Positions 8,065 through 15,219 are shown, numbered from the stretch's first letter. The stretch is 25,295 bases of DNA from Clostridia bacterium (GCA_016297535.1 JAEDGL010000017.1:1-25295); one strand, 5' to 3'. Notes: a model not told the origin generated them from the letters alone. Numbers and translations are program-made.

Positions 8065-8118
8065 GGCGAACGTTTTAATAAAAATAAAGAAAAAAGTTTG
8101 TATATAACGAACGTTCGT
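8065..8118. promoter_or_regulatory. Candidate purine-repressor boxes upstream of purE
   Basis: Two CGAACG elements flank an AT-rich spacer upstream of the -35: GGCGAACGTTTT at 8065-8076 and the 12-bp perfect palindrome ACGAACGTTCGT at 8107-8118. The Bacillus PurR box has a CCGAAC core and also occurs in opposed pairs upstream of the promoter. The spacing here (about 41 nt between outward half-sites) is larger than in Bacillus, so a different regulator is possible. A related CCGAACG lies beside the purC promoter. Confidence 0.5.
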
Positions 8119-8119
8119 G

Positions 8120-8190
8120 TTTTGCATTCAGCGCGGTGATTCGTTTTTGATCAAAATGGGTCTTGAAACGCCACATCCGGCAATTGAATA
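8120..8190. other. Intergenic stretch between nnr and the purE control region
   Basis: The nnr stop is at 8191 and the purE operator region begins near 8118. The bases between hold a 12-bp perfect palindrome TTTTGATCAAAA at 8145-8156 but no hairpin with a T-tract, so read-through from the queH-nnr operon into the pur operon is not excluded. No ORF or RNA gene is seen here. Confidence 0.5.
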
Positions 8191-10077
8191 TCAGAACATT
8201 CTCACATGCCCGATCGCGCCAAGAAAGGCCAGCTCACGGCGGATGGTTTCTTCGGATACGGTTTGACCGTTTTGGCCCACTGCCCAAACCGTGCGGTTTT
8301 CGATGGTCACCTCTGCCATTACCTCGCCGTCAAACCATTCCAGCCCATGCGAGCAGTCAAGGATGCAGGCATCCTGCCATTCGTTGCGCTCCTCCAATAC
8401 CTGCTGCACATAGCCGCAGTTGCGCAGATAGATCCTGTGACGGTTGTCCTCGCCGCGCGATCCTGCGGGATGCTCCACAATAACGGTTACGCGGATGCGC
8501 CCGGTTACGGCTGGCGGGTCCTTGTCTTCGTTTTCCGGCTGTACCAGCCCGATGCATTGACACAAATCCGTCGCCAGCATGCCGCGCTCTCCATGCTGTG
8601 CCGCCGCCAGCTCTCCCGCCAGCCCGTGCAGGGCGCAGGCAGCCTGCATCAGCTGCAGGTCGTTCATGGCATACGCCCCCGCCGCGCGTCCCGCCAGCAG
8701 CGCGGAAAGGATGCCCATCAGCGCGTCGCCGCTGCCACCCTTGGCCATGCCGGGCGTACCAAAGGGATTGACGGCCATTCCATCCGCTGTGCAAAGCACG
8801 CTGCACGCGCCCTTGAGCACGGCGGATACGCCGTATTCGCGGTTCAGCCTCTGCGCTGCAGCGGGCGCGTCTGCCAGAACCGCCGGGATGTCCGTATGCA
8901 GCAGGCGCGCCGCTTCCGCCGGATGGGGCGTGATCACGGTGCGACTGCCCGGTATGCCCGGGTGCGCTTTGGCCATCAGGTTAAGCGCGTCCGCATCCAG
9001 CACTGCGGGCAGCTCATGCCCGGCCAGCCAGCCGGTCAGCCGGTGCACAAGCTCCGCCGCCCAGGCGCCCTGACCCAGGCCGCAGCCTGCGCCCAGCGCA
9101 TCCGTGCGTTCCAGCGCGCCGCAAAGCAGCTGCCATGCCTCCTCCGCATCGGGGGGCAGCGGCAGGCAGGTGGCGCAGGGACACAGCACCTGCACGATGT
9201 CCACAATCGCCTCCGGGCACGCAACCGTTACCAGTCCGGCTCCGGTGCGAAGCGCTGCCAGCGCGCTGATGCCCGCCGCGCCCGCCATGCCCCGGCTGCC
9301 TGCAAGCAGCAGCACGCGCCCGTAGCTGCCCTTGTGCGTAACCCTTTTGCGTGCGGGAAGCAGCCAGGCAAGATCCTTCTTTTCCAGCACATCCATACCC
9401 GCAGCGTCGTCAAGCGGCGCGGCGGGCGGTACGCGAAGGCCGATCTCCGCCACGATGGTTTTTCCGGCATAATCCGGCCCCTGCTTCAGGTACAGGCCGG
9501 GCTTGGGCCGATGGAACGTGACCGTGCAATCCGCCTCAACCGCCGCGCCCAGCACATCGCCGGTTTCGCCATTCAGTCCGGAGGGAATATCCACCGCCAC
9601 CACCGGCGCGCCGCAGGCGTTGATTCCGTCGCAAAGCCGTCTGGAAAGGCCCTCCAGCGGACGGGACAGCCCCGTGCCAAACAACGCATCCACCACGCAA
9701 TTCAGCTGCCCGGGAAACGAAAGCGTTTCTCCTTCGTGCAGCGTGCGGATTGCCACCCTGCTGCCCGCCTCTGTCTTGAGCCTGTCCAGCTCGCGCTGCG
9801 CATCCGATGACAGGGAGCCCGGCAAAATCCAGCAAGCGCCCGTGAAAGCGGGATCCGCCTCTGCCAGCATGCGCATGGCGGCCATGCCGTCGCCGCCGTT
9901 ATTGCCCGTGCCGCACACACAGAGCGTGATTCCCCCGCGTGATGTACGTATCTCACGCACGGCTTTTGCCACCTGTGCCGCGGCGGCTTGCATCAGCGCC
10001 TCGCCGGTGATGTCGGTTTCAGCCATCACGCGGTTTTCCACCCGTTTCATTTCCGAGGGCGTAATGGTTTTGAGCAT
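8191..10077 (-). CDS. nnr: Bifunctional NAD(P)H-hydrate repair enzyme Nnr with extra C-terminal pyrophosphatase-like domain
   Basis: The first half is the NAD(P)HX epimerase domain (CGTGNNGGDG near residues 55-64, DALFGTGLSRPLEG, VAVDIPSGLNGETGD). The second half is the ADP/ATP-dependent dehydratase with a ribokinase-like fold (HKGSYGRVLLLAGSRGMAGA, VLDADALN, TPHPAEAARLL, and GMAKGGSGDALMGIL as the phosphate-binding site). Together they repair damaged NADH and NADPH hydrates. A normal Nnr ends soon after GERGMLATDLC at about residue 505; this protein continues to 628. The tail (about 527-628) resembles small clostridial inorganic pyrophosphatases: VTVIVEHPAGS, YLRNCGYV, EWQDACIL, FDGEVMAEV and a C-terminal EETIRRELAFLG. 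The Asp cluster of active pyrophosphatase is mostly missing. ATG 10077 follows GGGAGG; the gap to acpS is 11 nt. Confidence 0.92.
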   Translation of the reverse strand: MLKTITPSEMKRVENRVMAETDITGEALMQAAAAQVAKAVREIRTSRGGITLCVCGTGNNGGDGMAAMRMLAEADPAFTGACWILPGSLSSDAQRELDRLKTEAGSRVAIRTLHEGETLSFPGQLNCVVDALFGTGLSRPLEGLSRRLCDGINACGAPVVAVDIPSGLNGETGDVLGAAVEADCTVTFHRPKPGLYLKQGPDYAGKTIVAEIGLRVPPAAPLDDAAGMDVLEKKDLAWLLPARKRVTHKGSYGRVLLLAGSRGMAGAAGISALAALRTGAGLVTVACPEAIVDIVQVLCPCATCLPLPPDAEEAWQLLCGALERTDALGAGCGLGQGAWAAELVHRLTGWLAGHELPAVLDADALNLMAKAHPGIPGSRTVITPHPAEAARLLHTDIPAVLADAPAAAQRLNREYGVSAVLKGACSVLCTADGMAVNPFGTPGMAKGGSGDALMGILSALLAGRAAGAYAMNDLQLMQAACALHGLAGELAAAQHGERGMLATDLCQCIGLVQPENEDKDPPAVTGRIRVTVIVEHPAGSRGEDNRHRIYLRNCGYVQQVLEERNEWQDACILDCSHGLEWFDGEVMAEVTIENRTVWAVGQNGQTVSEETIRRELAFLGAIGHVRMF

Positions 10078-10088
10078 GTTGTTCCTCC

Positions 10089-10460
10089 CTACTCAATTAC
10101 GCAGACCGCCGCCGCCATGCCGTTTTCGTGCGTAAGGCTCAGCCATGCCTGCTTCGCTCCCAGCTCCAGCAGTCTTTGCTGCGCGGCGCCTGTGAGCGCA
10201 TAATGCGGCGCGCCCAGCGCATCGTGCTCTACAGAAATTTGCGCAAGCGTTATGCCCTGTCCGATGCCCGCGCCCAGCGCCTTCAAAAAAGCCTCCTTGG
10301 CTGCAAACATCGCCGCCGCGCTCTGCGCGCCCGCATTGCCGCGCGAATGGATGTACGCCCGCTCCGCCGGGGTATACCAGCGTTCCAGAAAGCGATCGTT
10401 TTGCGCAATGGCCCGTTCGATGCGGTCGATCCCGCACAGGTCAATCCCCAGGCCCTTCAT
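10089..10460 (-). CDS. acpS: Holo-[acyl-carrier-protein] synthase
   Basis: AcpS transfers 4'-phosphopantetheine from CoA to acyl carrier protein. The frame can be opened upstream to 10526, but the family start MKGLGIDLCGIDRIE at 10460 is right: it forms an ATGA overlap with the upstream peptidase stop and has GGGAG 7 nt before it. The resulting 123 residues are the normal length. The metal-binding Asp7 and Glu56 (FAAKEAFLKALG) are present, and SLTHENGMAAA is the C-terminal signature. acpS next to nnr is a common clostridial arrangement. Confidence 0.95.
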   Translation of the reverse strand: MKGLGIDLCGIDRIERAIAQNDRFLERWYTPAERAYIHSRGNAGAQSAAAMFAAKEAFLKALGAGIGQGITLAQISVEHDALGAPHYALTGAAQQRLLELGAKQAWLSLTHENGMAAAVCVIE

Positions 10461-11410
10461 CGCCCGGCTCCCATCGTGACCGCGTTGACCACCGCACGCG
10501 CCATGACCTCGGCCGCAGCGGCGCAAAGCTGGAACGGGCTGACCTCCGACGCCACCTTGCCCGTGGCCAGCGCAAAAATCGTATCGCCGTCCATCTGCGT
10601 ATGCACGGGGCGGATGGTACGCGCCAGACCGTCATGTGCGCAGACGGCCATGCGCCTGGCCTGCGCTTTGGTCAGCACCGCATCGGTTGCAACCACGCCT
10701 ATGGTGGTGTTCTGCCCTTCCCTTCCGGCAAGCGGAGCGCCCAGCAGCAGGCTTTGCGCCGGTACGGGCGTGCCATCCGGCAAATGTCCCACGCCGATCG
10801 GCTGGCCCTGCAGATCATACACATCGCCGCAGGCGTTAACCACCACAATCGCACCCACCGTTACCCCGCCGGGCAGGGTGATGCTGGCCGTGCCCACGCC
10901 GCCGGGAGCCGGTGAAACGTCCGGCCTCAGAGGGCACAGCAGCTTTCCGACCGTCGCGCCCGTTCCCGCGCCCGCCGCGCCCTGCGCCACCTCGGCAGAC
11001 GCGGCCCGGCAGGCCTCCATGCCCATGGCCGCATCTGGGCGCACATGCGCATCTCCCACCGTAAGGTCAAACACCACGGCGGCGGGAACGATGGGCACAT
11101 GGCAGACGCCCATATCCACGCCGATGCCTTCGTTTTCCAGATAGTCCATCACGCCTGTGGCCGAGGCAAGCCCAAATGCGCTTCCGCCGGAAAGCACCAC
11201 GGCGTTTGCCTTTTCCACCGTGTTTTCGGGGCGGCACAAATCGGTTTCCCGCGTTCCGGGAGCCGCGCCGCGCACATCCGCGCCAACGGTTGCGCCGTCT
11301 TTGTCCGCCAGCACAACCGTTACGCCGGTCATGGCCTGCCGGTTCTGGGCCTGTCCTACCAGAATGCCCTGTACATCGGTGATTTGTCCCTCATAAACTG
11401 GCTGCTTCAT
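10457..11410 (-). CDS. P1 family peptidase (DmpA/L-aminopeptidase-esterase type)
   Basis: The protein belongs to the S58/P1 family of self-cleaving N-terminal nucleophile hydrolases (DmpA, BapA). Features are GILVGQAQN near the start, NAVVLSGGSAFGLA near residues 78-91, and the C-terminal block NTTIGVVATDAVLTKAQ with HDGLARTIRPVHTQMDGDT. The nucleophile generated by cleavage is probably one of the Thr residues of NTT; this is inferred from the family. An upstream start at 11434 exists, but AAGGAGG lies 8 nt before ATG 11410, giving 317 residues. The start overlaps the birA end by 20 nt and the stop overlaps acpS by 4 nt. Substrate unknown, possibly small peptides or beta-aminoacyl compounds. 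Confidence 0.88.
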   Translation of the reverse strand: MKQPVYEGQITDVQGILVGQAQNRQAMTGVTVVLADKDGATVGADVRGAAPGTRETDLCRPENTVEKANAVVLSGGSAFGLASATGVMDYLENEGIGVDMGVCHVPIVPAAVVFDLTVGDAHVRPDAAMGMEACRAASAEVAQGAAGAGTGATVGKLLCPLRPDVSPAPGGVGTASITLPGGVTVGAIVVVNACGDVYDLQGQPIGVGHLPDGTPVPAQSLLLGAPLAGREGQNTTIGVVATDAVLTKAQARRMAVCAHDGLARTIRPVHTQMDGDTIFALATGKVASEVSPFQLCAAAAEVMARAVVNAVTMGAGR

Positions 11411-12218
11411 GCGCCAAACCTCCTTCATCCACATAGCCCATCAGGCCGCGTACGGATACATCCGCGCTGAGCACCCGCCGGTCCGCGCCGCTTTCATCGG
11501 TCACGATCAGTGCGCCCGTTTCATCCACCGCCCTGGCCGTGCCCACAAAATCAATGCCGGTTCCCGAAACATGCACGCGCCTGCCAAGCGTAACGCTGCG
11601 GCTGACATACTCCGTCAGGAATTCCTCCAGACCGTCCCTTTCCAGCGTATCGACGGCCTGCTCCATCTGTTTCAGATAGGCGCACAGCAGCAGCCCGCGA
11701 TCCACCGTTTGGCCGGTTTCCAGAAAAAGGCTGGTGGCCTTTCCGCGCAATTCGCCCTCAAAGCCCCGCTGGTTGACGTTGATGCCCACCCCCGCGATAA
11801 CCGCGTATCCATCCGCCTCCAGCACCATCTCGCACAGAATGCCCACGCATTTCCGGCTGCCGATGACCACATCGTTAGGCCATTTGATGCCGGGATTCAG
11901 CCCGGGACAGACCTGCTCGATGGCCTTGGCCGCAGCCAGCGCCGATGCGAAGGTGCAAAGCTGCGCCTGCTCCATGGGCAGGCGGGGGCGCAGCACCAGG
12001 GATTGCGTCAGCGCCTCGCCGTCAGGGGTATCCCAGCTGCGCTGCAGCCTGCCGCGCCCGGCGGTCTGATGGTCGCAAACGGCAAGGCTGCCATGCGCGG
12101 CGCCGTTTCGGGCCATTGCTTTGGCGGCCAGATTGGTGGAGGCCATCTGATGCTCATAGGCGATCTCACCGCGCCCGGCCCAGCGCGTGGACAGATGGTT
12201 TTTCAGCGCGTCAAGCAT
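11391..12218 (-). CDS. birA: Biotin-[acetyl-CoA-carboxylase] ligase, without DNA-binding domain
   Basis: The enzyme activates biotin with ATP and attaches it to carrier proteins such as acetyl-CoA carboxylase. The 275 residues show the substrate loop GRGRLQRSW at 54-62, KWPNDV at 112-117, VGILCEMVLEADG, AGVGINVNQ, and a C-terminal SH3-like segment. It has no N-terminal winged helix, so it is a group I enzyme that cannot repress biotin genes itself. RBS GGAGG is 6 nt before ATG 12218, which overlaps the end of queH by 8 nt. No biotin biosynthesis genes are seen nearby. Confidence 0.94.
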   Translation of the reverse strand: MLDALKNHLSTRWAGRGEIAYEHQMASTNLAAKAMARNGAAHGSLAVCDHQTAGRGRLQRSWDTPDGEALTQSLVLRPRLPMEQAQLCTFASALAAAKAIEQVCPGLNPGIKWPNDVVIGSRKCVGILCEMVLEADGYAVIAGVGINVNQRGFEGELRGKATSLFLETGQTVDRGLLLCAYLKQMEQAVDTLERDGLEEFLTEYVSRSVTLGRRVHVSGTGIDFVGTARAVDETGALIVTDESGADRRVLSADVSVRGLMGYVDEGGLAHEAASL

Positions 12219-12774
12219 GCTGCGCCTCCAGAGCGGCCTTTTTCTTGCACTTTCTGTAGCGGTCTTCCTCGCTGAACACGCAGCCGCAGTATTTTTGCAT
12301 GTACAAGCCCAGCTCGCGGGCCTTCTCCTGCCCCTGACGGAAATACGGGCGGAAATCGCGGTACAAAAACGCTACGCCAAACGCTGCTGCGGCAGCCTCG
12401 GCCTCGCGGATCATCACCTCGTGATTCTGATAAGGGCTGACAAACAGCGTGGATGTAAAATGCGTAAAGCCGTTTTCAGCCGCGTACTGTGCCGCGGCGC
12501 GAAAGCGCATGCGGTAGCATTTGACGCAGCGTCCGTCGATATCGTCCGCCACCTCCTGCACAAAGGGGCGCAGTCCGTATTCGCCATGCACAATCAGCTC
12601 AAGGCCAATGCTTTTGGCGTACTCAATCAGCGTGTTTTTGCGCTCGCGGTATTCCGTGTAGGGATGAATATTGACATTATCCCAGAAGCCTACGGGCTCG
12701 ATGCCCTCGTCCCGCAGGGTCTGGATACACATAATGGAGCATGGAGCACAGCAGATATGCAAAAGAAGCTTCAT
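12211..12774 (-). CDS. queH: Epoxyqueuosine reductase QueH
   Basis: QueH (former DUF208) reduces epoxyqueuosine to queuosine in the tRNA anticodon and is the non-cobalamin alternative to QueG. The 187-residue protein has the signature HICCAPC at residues 6-12, the second Cys motif DGRCVKCYRMR, and YCGCVFS near the C-terminus. These are the cysteines that would hold an iron-sulfur cluster and a second metal in the family. STLFVSPYQNH and RDFRPYFRQGQ are further conserved blocks. It is the first gene of the minus-strand queH-birA-peptidase-acpS-nnr set; AGGTGA precedes ATG 12774. Confidence 0.93.
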   Translation of the reverse strand: MKLLLHICCAPCSIMCIQTLRDEGIEPVGFWDNVNIHPYTEYRERKNTLIEYAKSIGLELIVHGEYGLRPFVQEVADDIDGRCVKCYRMRFRAAAQYAAENGFTHFTSTLFVSPYQNHEVMIREAEAAAAAFGVAFLYRDFRPYFRQGQEKARELGLYMQKYCGCVFSEEDRYRKCKKKAALEAQHA

Positions 12775-12791
12775 CTTTTTTCACCTCGATT

Positions 12792-12826
12792 GCTATTTTA
12801 ACACGGGCAGTGTGCGCACACAAGCA
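12792..12826 (-). promoter_or_regulatory. Likely promoter of the queH operon with an overlapping palindrome
   Basis: On the minus strand TAAAAT is preceded, 17 nt upstream, by a weak TTGTGT. The 12-bp perfect palindrome GTGTGCGCACAC (12810-12821) overlaps the -35 and could be an operator. The -35 is poor, so the call is tentative. Confidence 0.45.
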
Positions 12827-12835
12827 AAATACGCC

Positions 12836-12865
12836 GTATCAATTTGTTCAAAGCCGGAAATACTG
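12836..12865 (+). promoter_or_regulatory. Possible forespore (sigma G-like) promoter of the spoVA operon
   Basis: GTATC (12836-12840) and AATACTG (12859-12865), 18 nt apart, resemble the sigma F/G pattern GHATR-N18-CATnnTA with mismatches in both boxes. An 8-bp inverted repeat CAAAGCCG/CGGCTTTG (12849-12856 and 12873-12880) overlaps it. Known spoVA operons are sigma G dependent, which supports the place more than the sequence does. Confidence 0.35.
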
Positions 12866-12896
12866 AGCACAACGGCTTTGGAAAGGAGCAGACGAT

Positions 12897-13034
12897 ATGT
12901 GTAACCATCACGGCATGTCCCCCTCTTCGCTGGAGCACAATCCCCGTCCGGCGGATCGGGAAATCTTTATAAAACCGCCCAGCCTGTGCCACGACGGCAG
13001 AACGCACGGCGACGGAGGAGAGCAGCATGGATAA
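12897..13034 (+). CDS. Uncharacterised 45-residue His/Cys-rich protein at the head of the spoVA operon
   Basis: ATG 12897 has AAAGGAG 8 nt upstream. The frame runs 45 codons to TAA at 13032-13034 and overlaps the spoVAC ATG (13027) by 8 nt, so translation of spoVAC is probably coupled to it. The product begins MCNHHGMSPS and ends GDGGEQHG. It has six His and two Cys in 45 residues, is hydrophilic, and has no signal peptide or membrane segment. I do not recognise a family. The operon position suggests forespore expression; a metal-binding spore peptide is one guess, a purely translational leader another. Confidence 0.6.
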   Translation: MCNHHGMSPSSLEHNPRPADREIFIKPPSLCHDGRTHGDGGEQHG

Positions 13035-13485
13035 ACAGCGCATTCATACCAACCCGCAGCACTATTCATGGCTGACGGATCAGCTGTCGCCGCCCTCGGC
13101 CTTTGGCTCCGGGCTTTTGCAGGCGTTCTGGGTAGGCGGCCTGATCTGCGTGATCGGACAGGGCATTTCGGATATCGGGGTTCATCTGCTGGATATGAAC
13201 GCGCGGGACGCATCCACCCTGGCCAGCATCACGCTTGTGTTTCTGACGGCGCTGCTTACCGGCATCGGCGTGTTTGACCAGATCGGCAAGTATGCGGGCG
13301 CGGGCAGCTTTGTGCCCATCACCGGCTTTGCCAACGCCATGGTCGCTCCCGCGCTGGAGTTTCGCAGGGAAGGCCTTGTGCTTGGCGTGGGCGCCAAGCT
13401 GTTTACCATTGCAGGGCCGGTTCTGGTATATGGCGTGGGCTCGTCCGTGATTTACGGCCTGATCTACGCGCTGTTTATTCATTAG
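13027..13485 (+). CDS. spoVAC: Stage V sporulation protein AC
   Basis: SpoVAC is a membrane subunit of the SpoVA system that moves dipicolinic acid into the forming spore and releases it in germination; the Bacillus protein behaves as a mechanosensitive channel. The 152 residues show hydrophobic segments near 33-52, 68-84 and 125-150 and the family stretch AGAGSFVPITGFANAMVAPA near 89-108, followed by EFRREGLVLGVGAKLF. ATG 13027 lies inside the end of the small ORF, with GGAGGAG just upstream. spoVAD follows after 15 nt. Confidence 0.95.
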   Translation: MDKQRIHTNPQHYSWLTDQLSPPSAFGSGLLQAFWVGGLICVIGQGISDIGVHLLDMNARDASTLASITLVFLTALLTGIGVFDQIGKYAGAGSFVPITGFANAMVAPALEFRREGLVLGVGAKLFTIAGPVLVYGVGSSVIYGLIYALFIH

Positions 13486-13500
13486 AAAGGAGGCATGCCC

Positions 13501-14538
13501 GTGGCTGGTTCCCGTATCGGCATGCAGACCATTGCGCTGTCCAGCCGCCCCGCCATTTGCGGAAGCGCGGCCTACGCAGGCAAAAAGGAGGGGGAGGGCC
13601 CTCTGGGCGCGCAGTTTGATTTTGTGGCGCAGGACGAGCTGTACAATCAGGATACCTTTGAGTTGGCCGAAAAGCAGCTCTATCTGGATGCCATCCGCAA
13701 GGCCATCCGCAAGGGCGGCTCCAGGCCGGAGGAGGTGCAGTTTCTTCTGGGCGGCGATCTGCTCAACCAGATCATTACCGCTTCGTTTTCCGCCAGGGAT
13801 CTGGGCATTCCCTTTATCGGGCTGTACGGCGCCTGCTCCACCATGGCCGAGAGCATTGCGCTGGGCAGCATGCTGCTGGATGGCGGCCATGCGCAGCAGG
13901 TGATCTGTGCCGCAAGCAGCCATTTTTGCACCGCCGAGCGCCAGTACCGCTATCCGCTGGAGTTTGGCTCGCAGCGTCCTCCTACGGCGCAATGGACGGT
14001 AACGGGCGCGGGGGCCACGCTGCTCAGCATGACCCCCAAGGCGCCTGTACTGGCGCATGTTTCGCATGTGTGCATGGGCCGCGTGGTGGATTTGGGCATT
14101 ACAGACGCCAACAACATGGGCGCGGCCATGGCTCCGGCGGCGGCGGATACGCTGCTGGCGCTGTTTTCGGATACGCACACCACGCCGGAGGATTATGATC
14201 TGATTGCCACCGGAGACCTGGGACAGGTTGGCCACGACCTGCTGATGCAGCTGATGCGCGAGCAGCGCATGCCGCTGCCCGACGAGCGCTACACGGACTG
14301 CGGCCTGCTGATTTACGACCGCGAAAAGCAGGATGTGCACGCGGGCGGCAGCGGCTGCGGCTGCAGCGGCGTGGTGCTCAACGCGCATTTTCTTCCCCAG
14401 CTGCAATCCGGCCAGATCCGGCGCATGATCTTTATGGCCACCGGCGCGCTCATGAGCCTTACCTCCAGCCAGCAGGGCGAAAGCATTCCCGGCGTTGCCC
14501 ATGCGGTGGTGCTGGAGGGAGCGGGAAGCAAGGCCTGA
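13501..14538 (+). CDS. spoVAD: Stage V sporulation protein AD
   Basis: SpoVAD is the soluble thiolase-fold component of the SpoVA system and binds dipicolinic acid. An ATG at 13495 is only 1 nt from the GGAGG (13489-13493), so GTG 13501, 7 nt away, is the better start (345 residues). Conserved blocks include GGDLLNQIITASFSARDLGI, YGACSTMAESIALGS with the thiolase-type Cys region, SSHFCTAERQYRYPLEFG, QWTVTGAGA, TGDLGQVGHDLL and the C-terminal HAVVLEGAGS. It is followed not directly by spoVAE, as is usual, but by about 300 bp of repeats. Confidence 0.95.
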   Translation: MAGSRIGMQTIALSSRPAICGSAAYAGKKEGEGPLGAQFDFVAQDELYNQDTFELAEKQLYLDAIRKAIRKGGSRPEEVQFLLGGDLLNQIITASFSARDLGIPFIGLYGACSTMAESIALGSMLLDGGHAQQVICAASSHFCTAERQYRYPLEFGSQRPPTAQWTVTGAGATLLSMTPKAPVLAHVSHVCMGRVVDLGITDANNMGAAMAPAAADTLLALFSDTHTTPEDYDLIATGDLGQVGHDLLMQLMREQRMPLPDERYTDCGLLIYDREKQDVHAGGSGCGCSGVVLNAHFLPQLQSGQIRRMIFMATGALMSLTSSQQGESIPGVAHAVVLEGAGSKA

Positions 14539-14841
14539 AAAACCGGCGCATATGCAAAAAGTCTGAAGCCATCCCCCGGAGGGGAAGGCCAGCGCGTCGA
14601 AAAAGCTCGCCTGGGGCGATCTTTTCCGCCGGGAATGCACCATTTGCCTACTCGCCTACAGCTCGCCGGGCGGCAAATGGTGTAAGGAAAGCCTTGCTGC
14701 GCAAGGCAACCGAGCCCAGCGCACAGGTCGCTGGGCTCGGAACAGGAGTCGGAGGGCTGCGGCCCTTCAACCCCTCCCAGAGGGTTTATCGACAGTCTGG
14801 CCTTCCTCCCGGAGGGGAAGGCCTTTGAGAGGAGCGGTTTG
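14539..14841. repeat. Palindrome-rich repeat mosaic between spoVAD and spoVAE
   Basis: This gene-free stretch is a chain of inverted repeats. Arm pairs are 14638-14648/14672-14682 (CACCATTTGCC, 11 bp), 14691-14697/14701-14707 (GCCTTGC), 14710-14721/14729-14740 (CCGAGCCCAGCG, 12 bp), 14753-14757/14762-14766 (AGGGC) and 14799-14806/14816-14823 (GGCCTTCC). A 16-nt direct repeat CCCGGAGGGGAAGGCC occurs at 14575-14590 and 14808-14823, each preceded by GTCTG, so the block looks bounded by repeats. No hairpin is followed by a T-tract and no ORF with an RBS is seen. Confidence 0.75.
14596..14630. repeat. Dispersed palindromic repeat, copy 1
   Basis: GTCGAAAAAGCTCGC, four spacer bases, then GGCGATCTTTTCCGCC. 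The halves are imperfectly complementary (AAAAG-CTCGC with GCGAT-CTTTT). A second copy with the same halves lies at 25237-25269. This one lies inside the spoVAD-spoVAE repeat mosaic. Confidence 0.7.
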
Positions 14842-15201
14842 ATGCTTTTGATGTACCTGAAAGCCTTTCTGGTAGGCGGGGTTATCTGCGCCATTGGCGA
14901 AGTGCTGGTGCTTCGTACCAGTATCACACCCGCGCGTATTCTGGTGGGCTATATCATTGCGGGCGTTGTTCTTAGCGCCGTGGGCCTGTACGCGCCCATT
15001 GTGGAATTTGCCGGGGCGGGCGCTACCGTACCGCTGACAGGGTTTGGTCATGCTCTGGCACAGGGGGTAAAGCATGCCGTGGAGGAAAGCGGACTGATTG
15101 GCGCGTTTACCGGCGGCCTTTCCGCCACAGCGGGAGGCATTACGGCGGCCATTCTGTTTGGCACGCTGGTGGCACTCATCTTTAAGCCGCATTCCAAGTA
15201 A
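14842..15201 (+). CDS. spoVAE: Stage V sporulation protein AE
   Basis: SpoVAE is the small membrane subunit of the DPA transport system (SpoVAEb in Bacillus). The 119 residues have hydrophobic segments at about 3-23, 34-54 and 92-113, and the signature EFAGAGATVPLTGFGHALAQG, which mirrors the SpoVAC motif. ATG 14842 has GAGGAG 7 nt upstream; a TTG one codon earlier is less likely. The gene restarts right after the last hairpin of the repeat mosaic, so it keeps its own RBS despite the insertion. Its TAA is part of a terminator stem. Confidence 0.94.
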   Translation: MLLMYLKAFLVGGVICAIGEVLVLRTSITPARILVGYIIAGVVLSAVGLYAPIVEFAGAGATVPLTGFGHALAQGVKHAVEESGLIGAFTGGLSATAGGITAAILFGTLVALIFKPHSK

Positions 15202-15219
15202 GCGCTATTTGCGCTTTTT
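15200..15219 (+). terminator. Short terminator of the spoVA operon, inside the 3' end of spoVM
   Basis: AAGCGC (15200-15205), loop TATTT, GCGCTT (15211-15216), then TTT, giving a 6-bp stem with five T in a row from 15215. It begins in the spoVAE stop codon and covers the last codons of spoVM on the other strand. On the minus strand it is followed only by TTACTT. Confidence 0.5.

Noticed and set aside
13066..14643. Minus-strand open frame of 525 codons
   Set aside because: Shadow of spoVAC and spoVAD; no motif and no RBS.
14638..14740. Hairpins as intrinsic terminators or a CRISPR-like array
   Set aside because: No T-tracts follow the stems, and the repeats differ from each other with no regular spacers.
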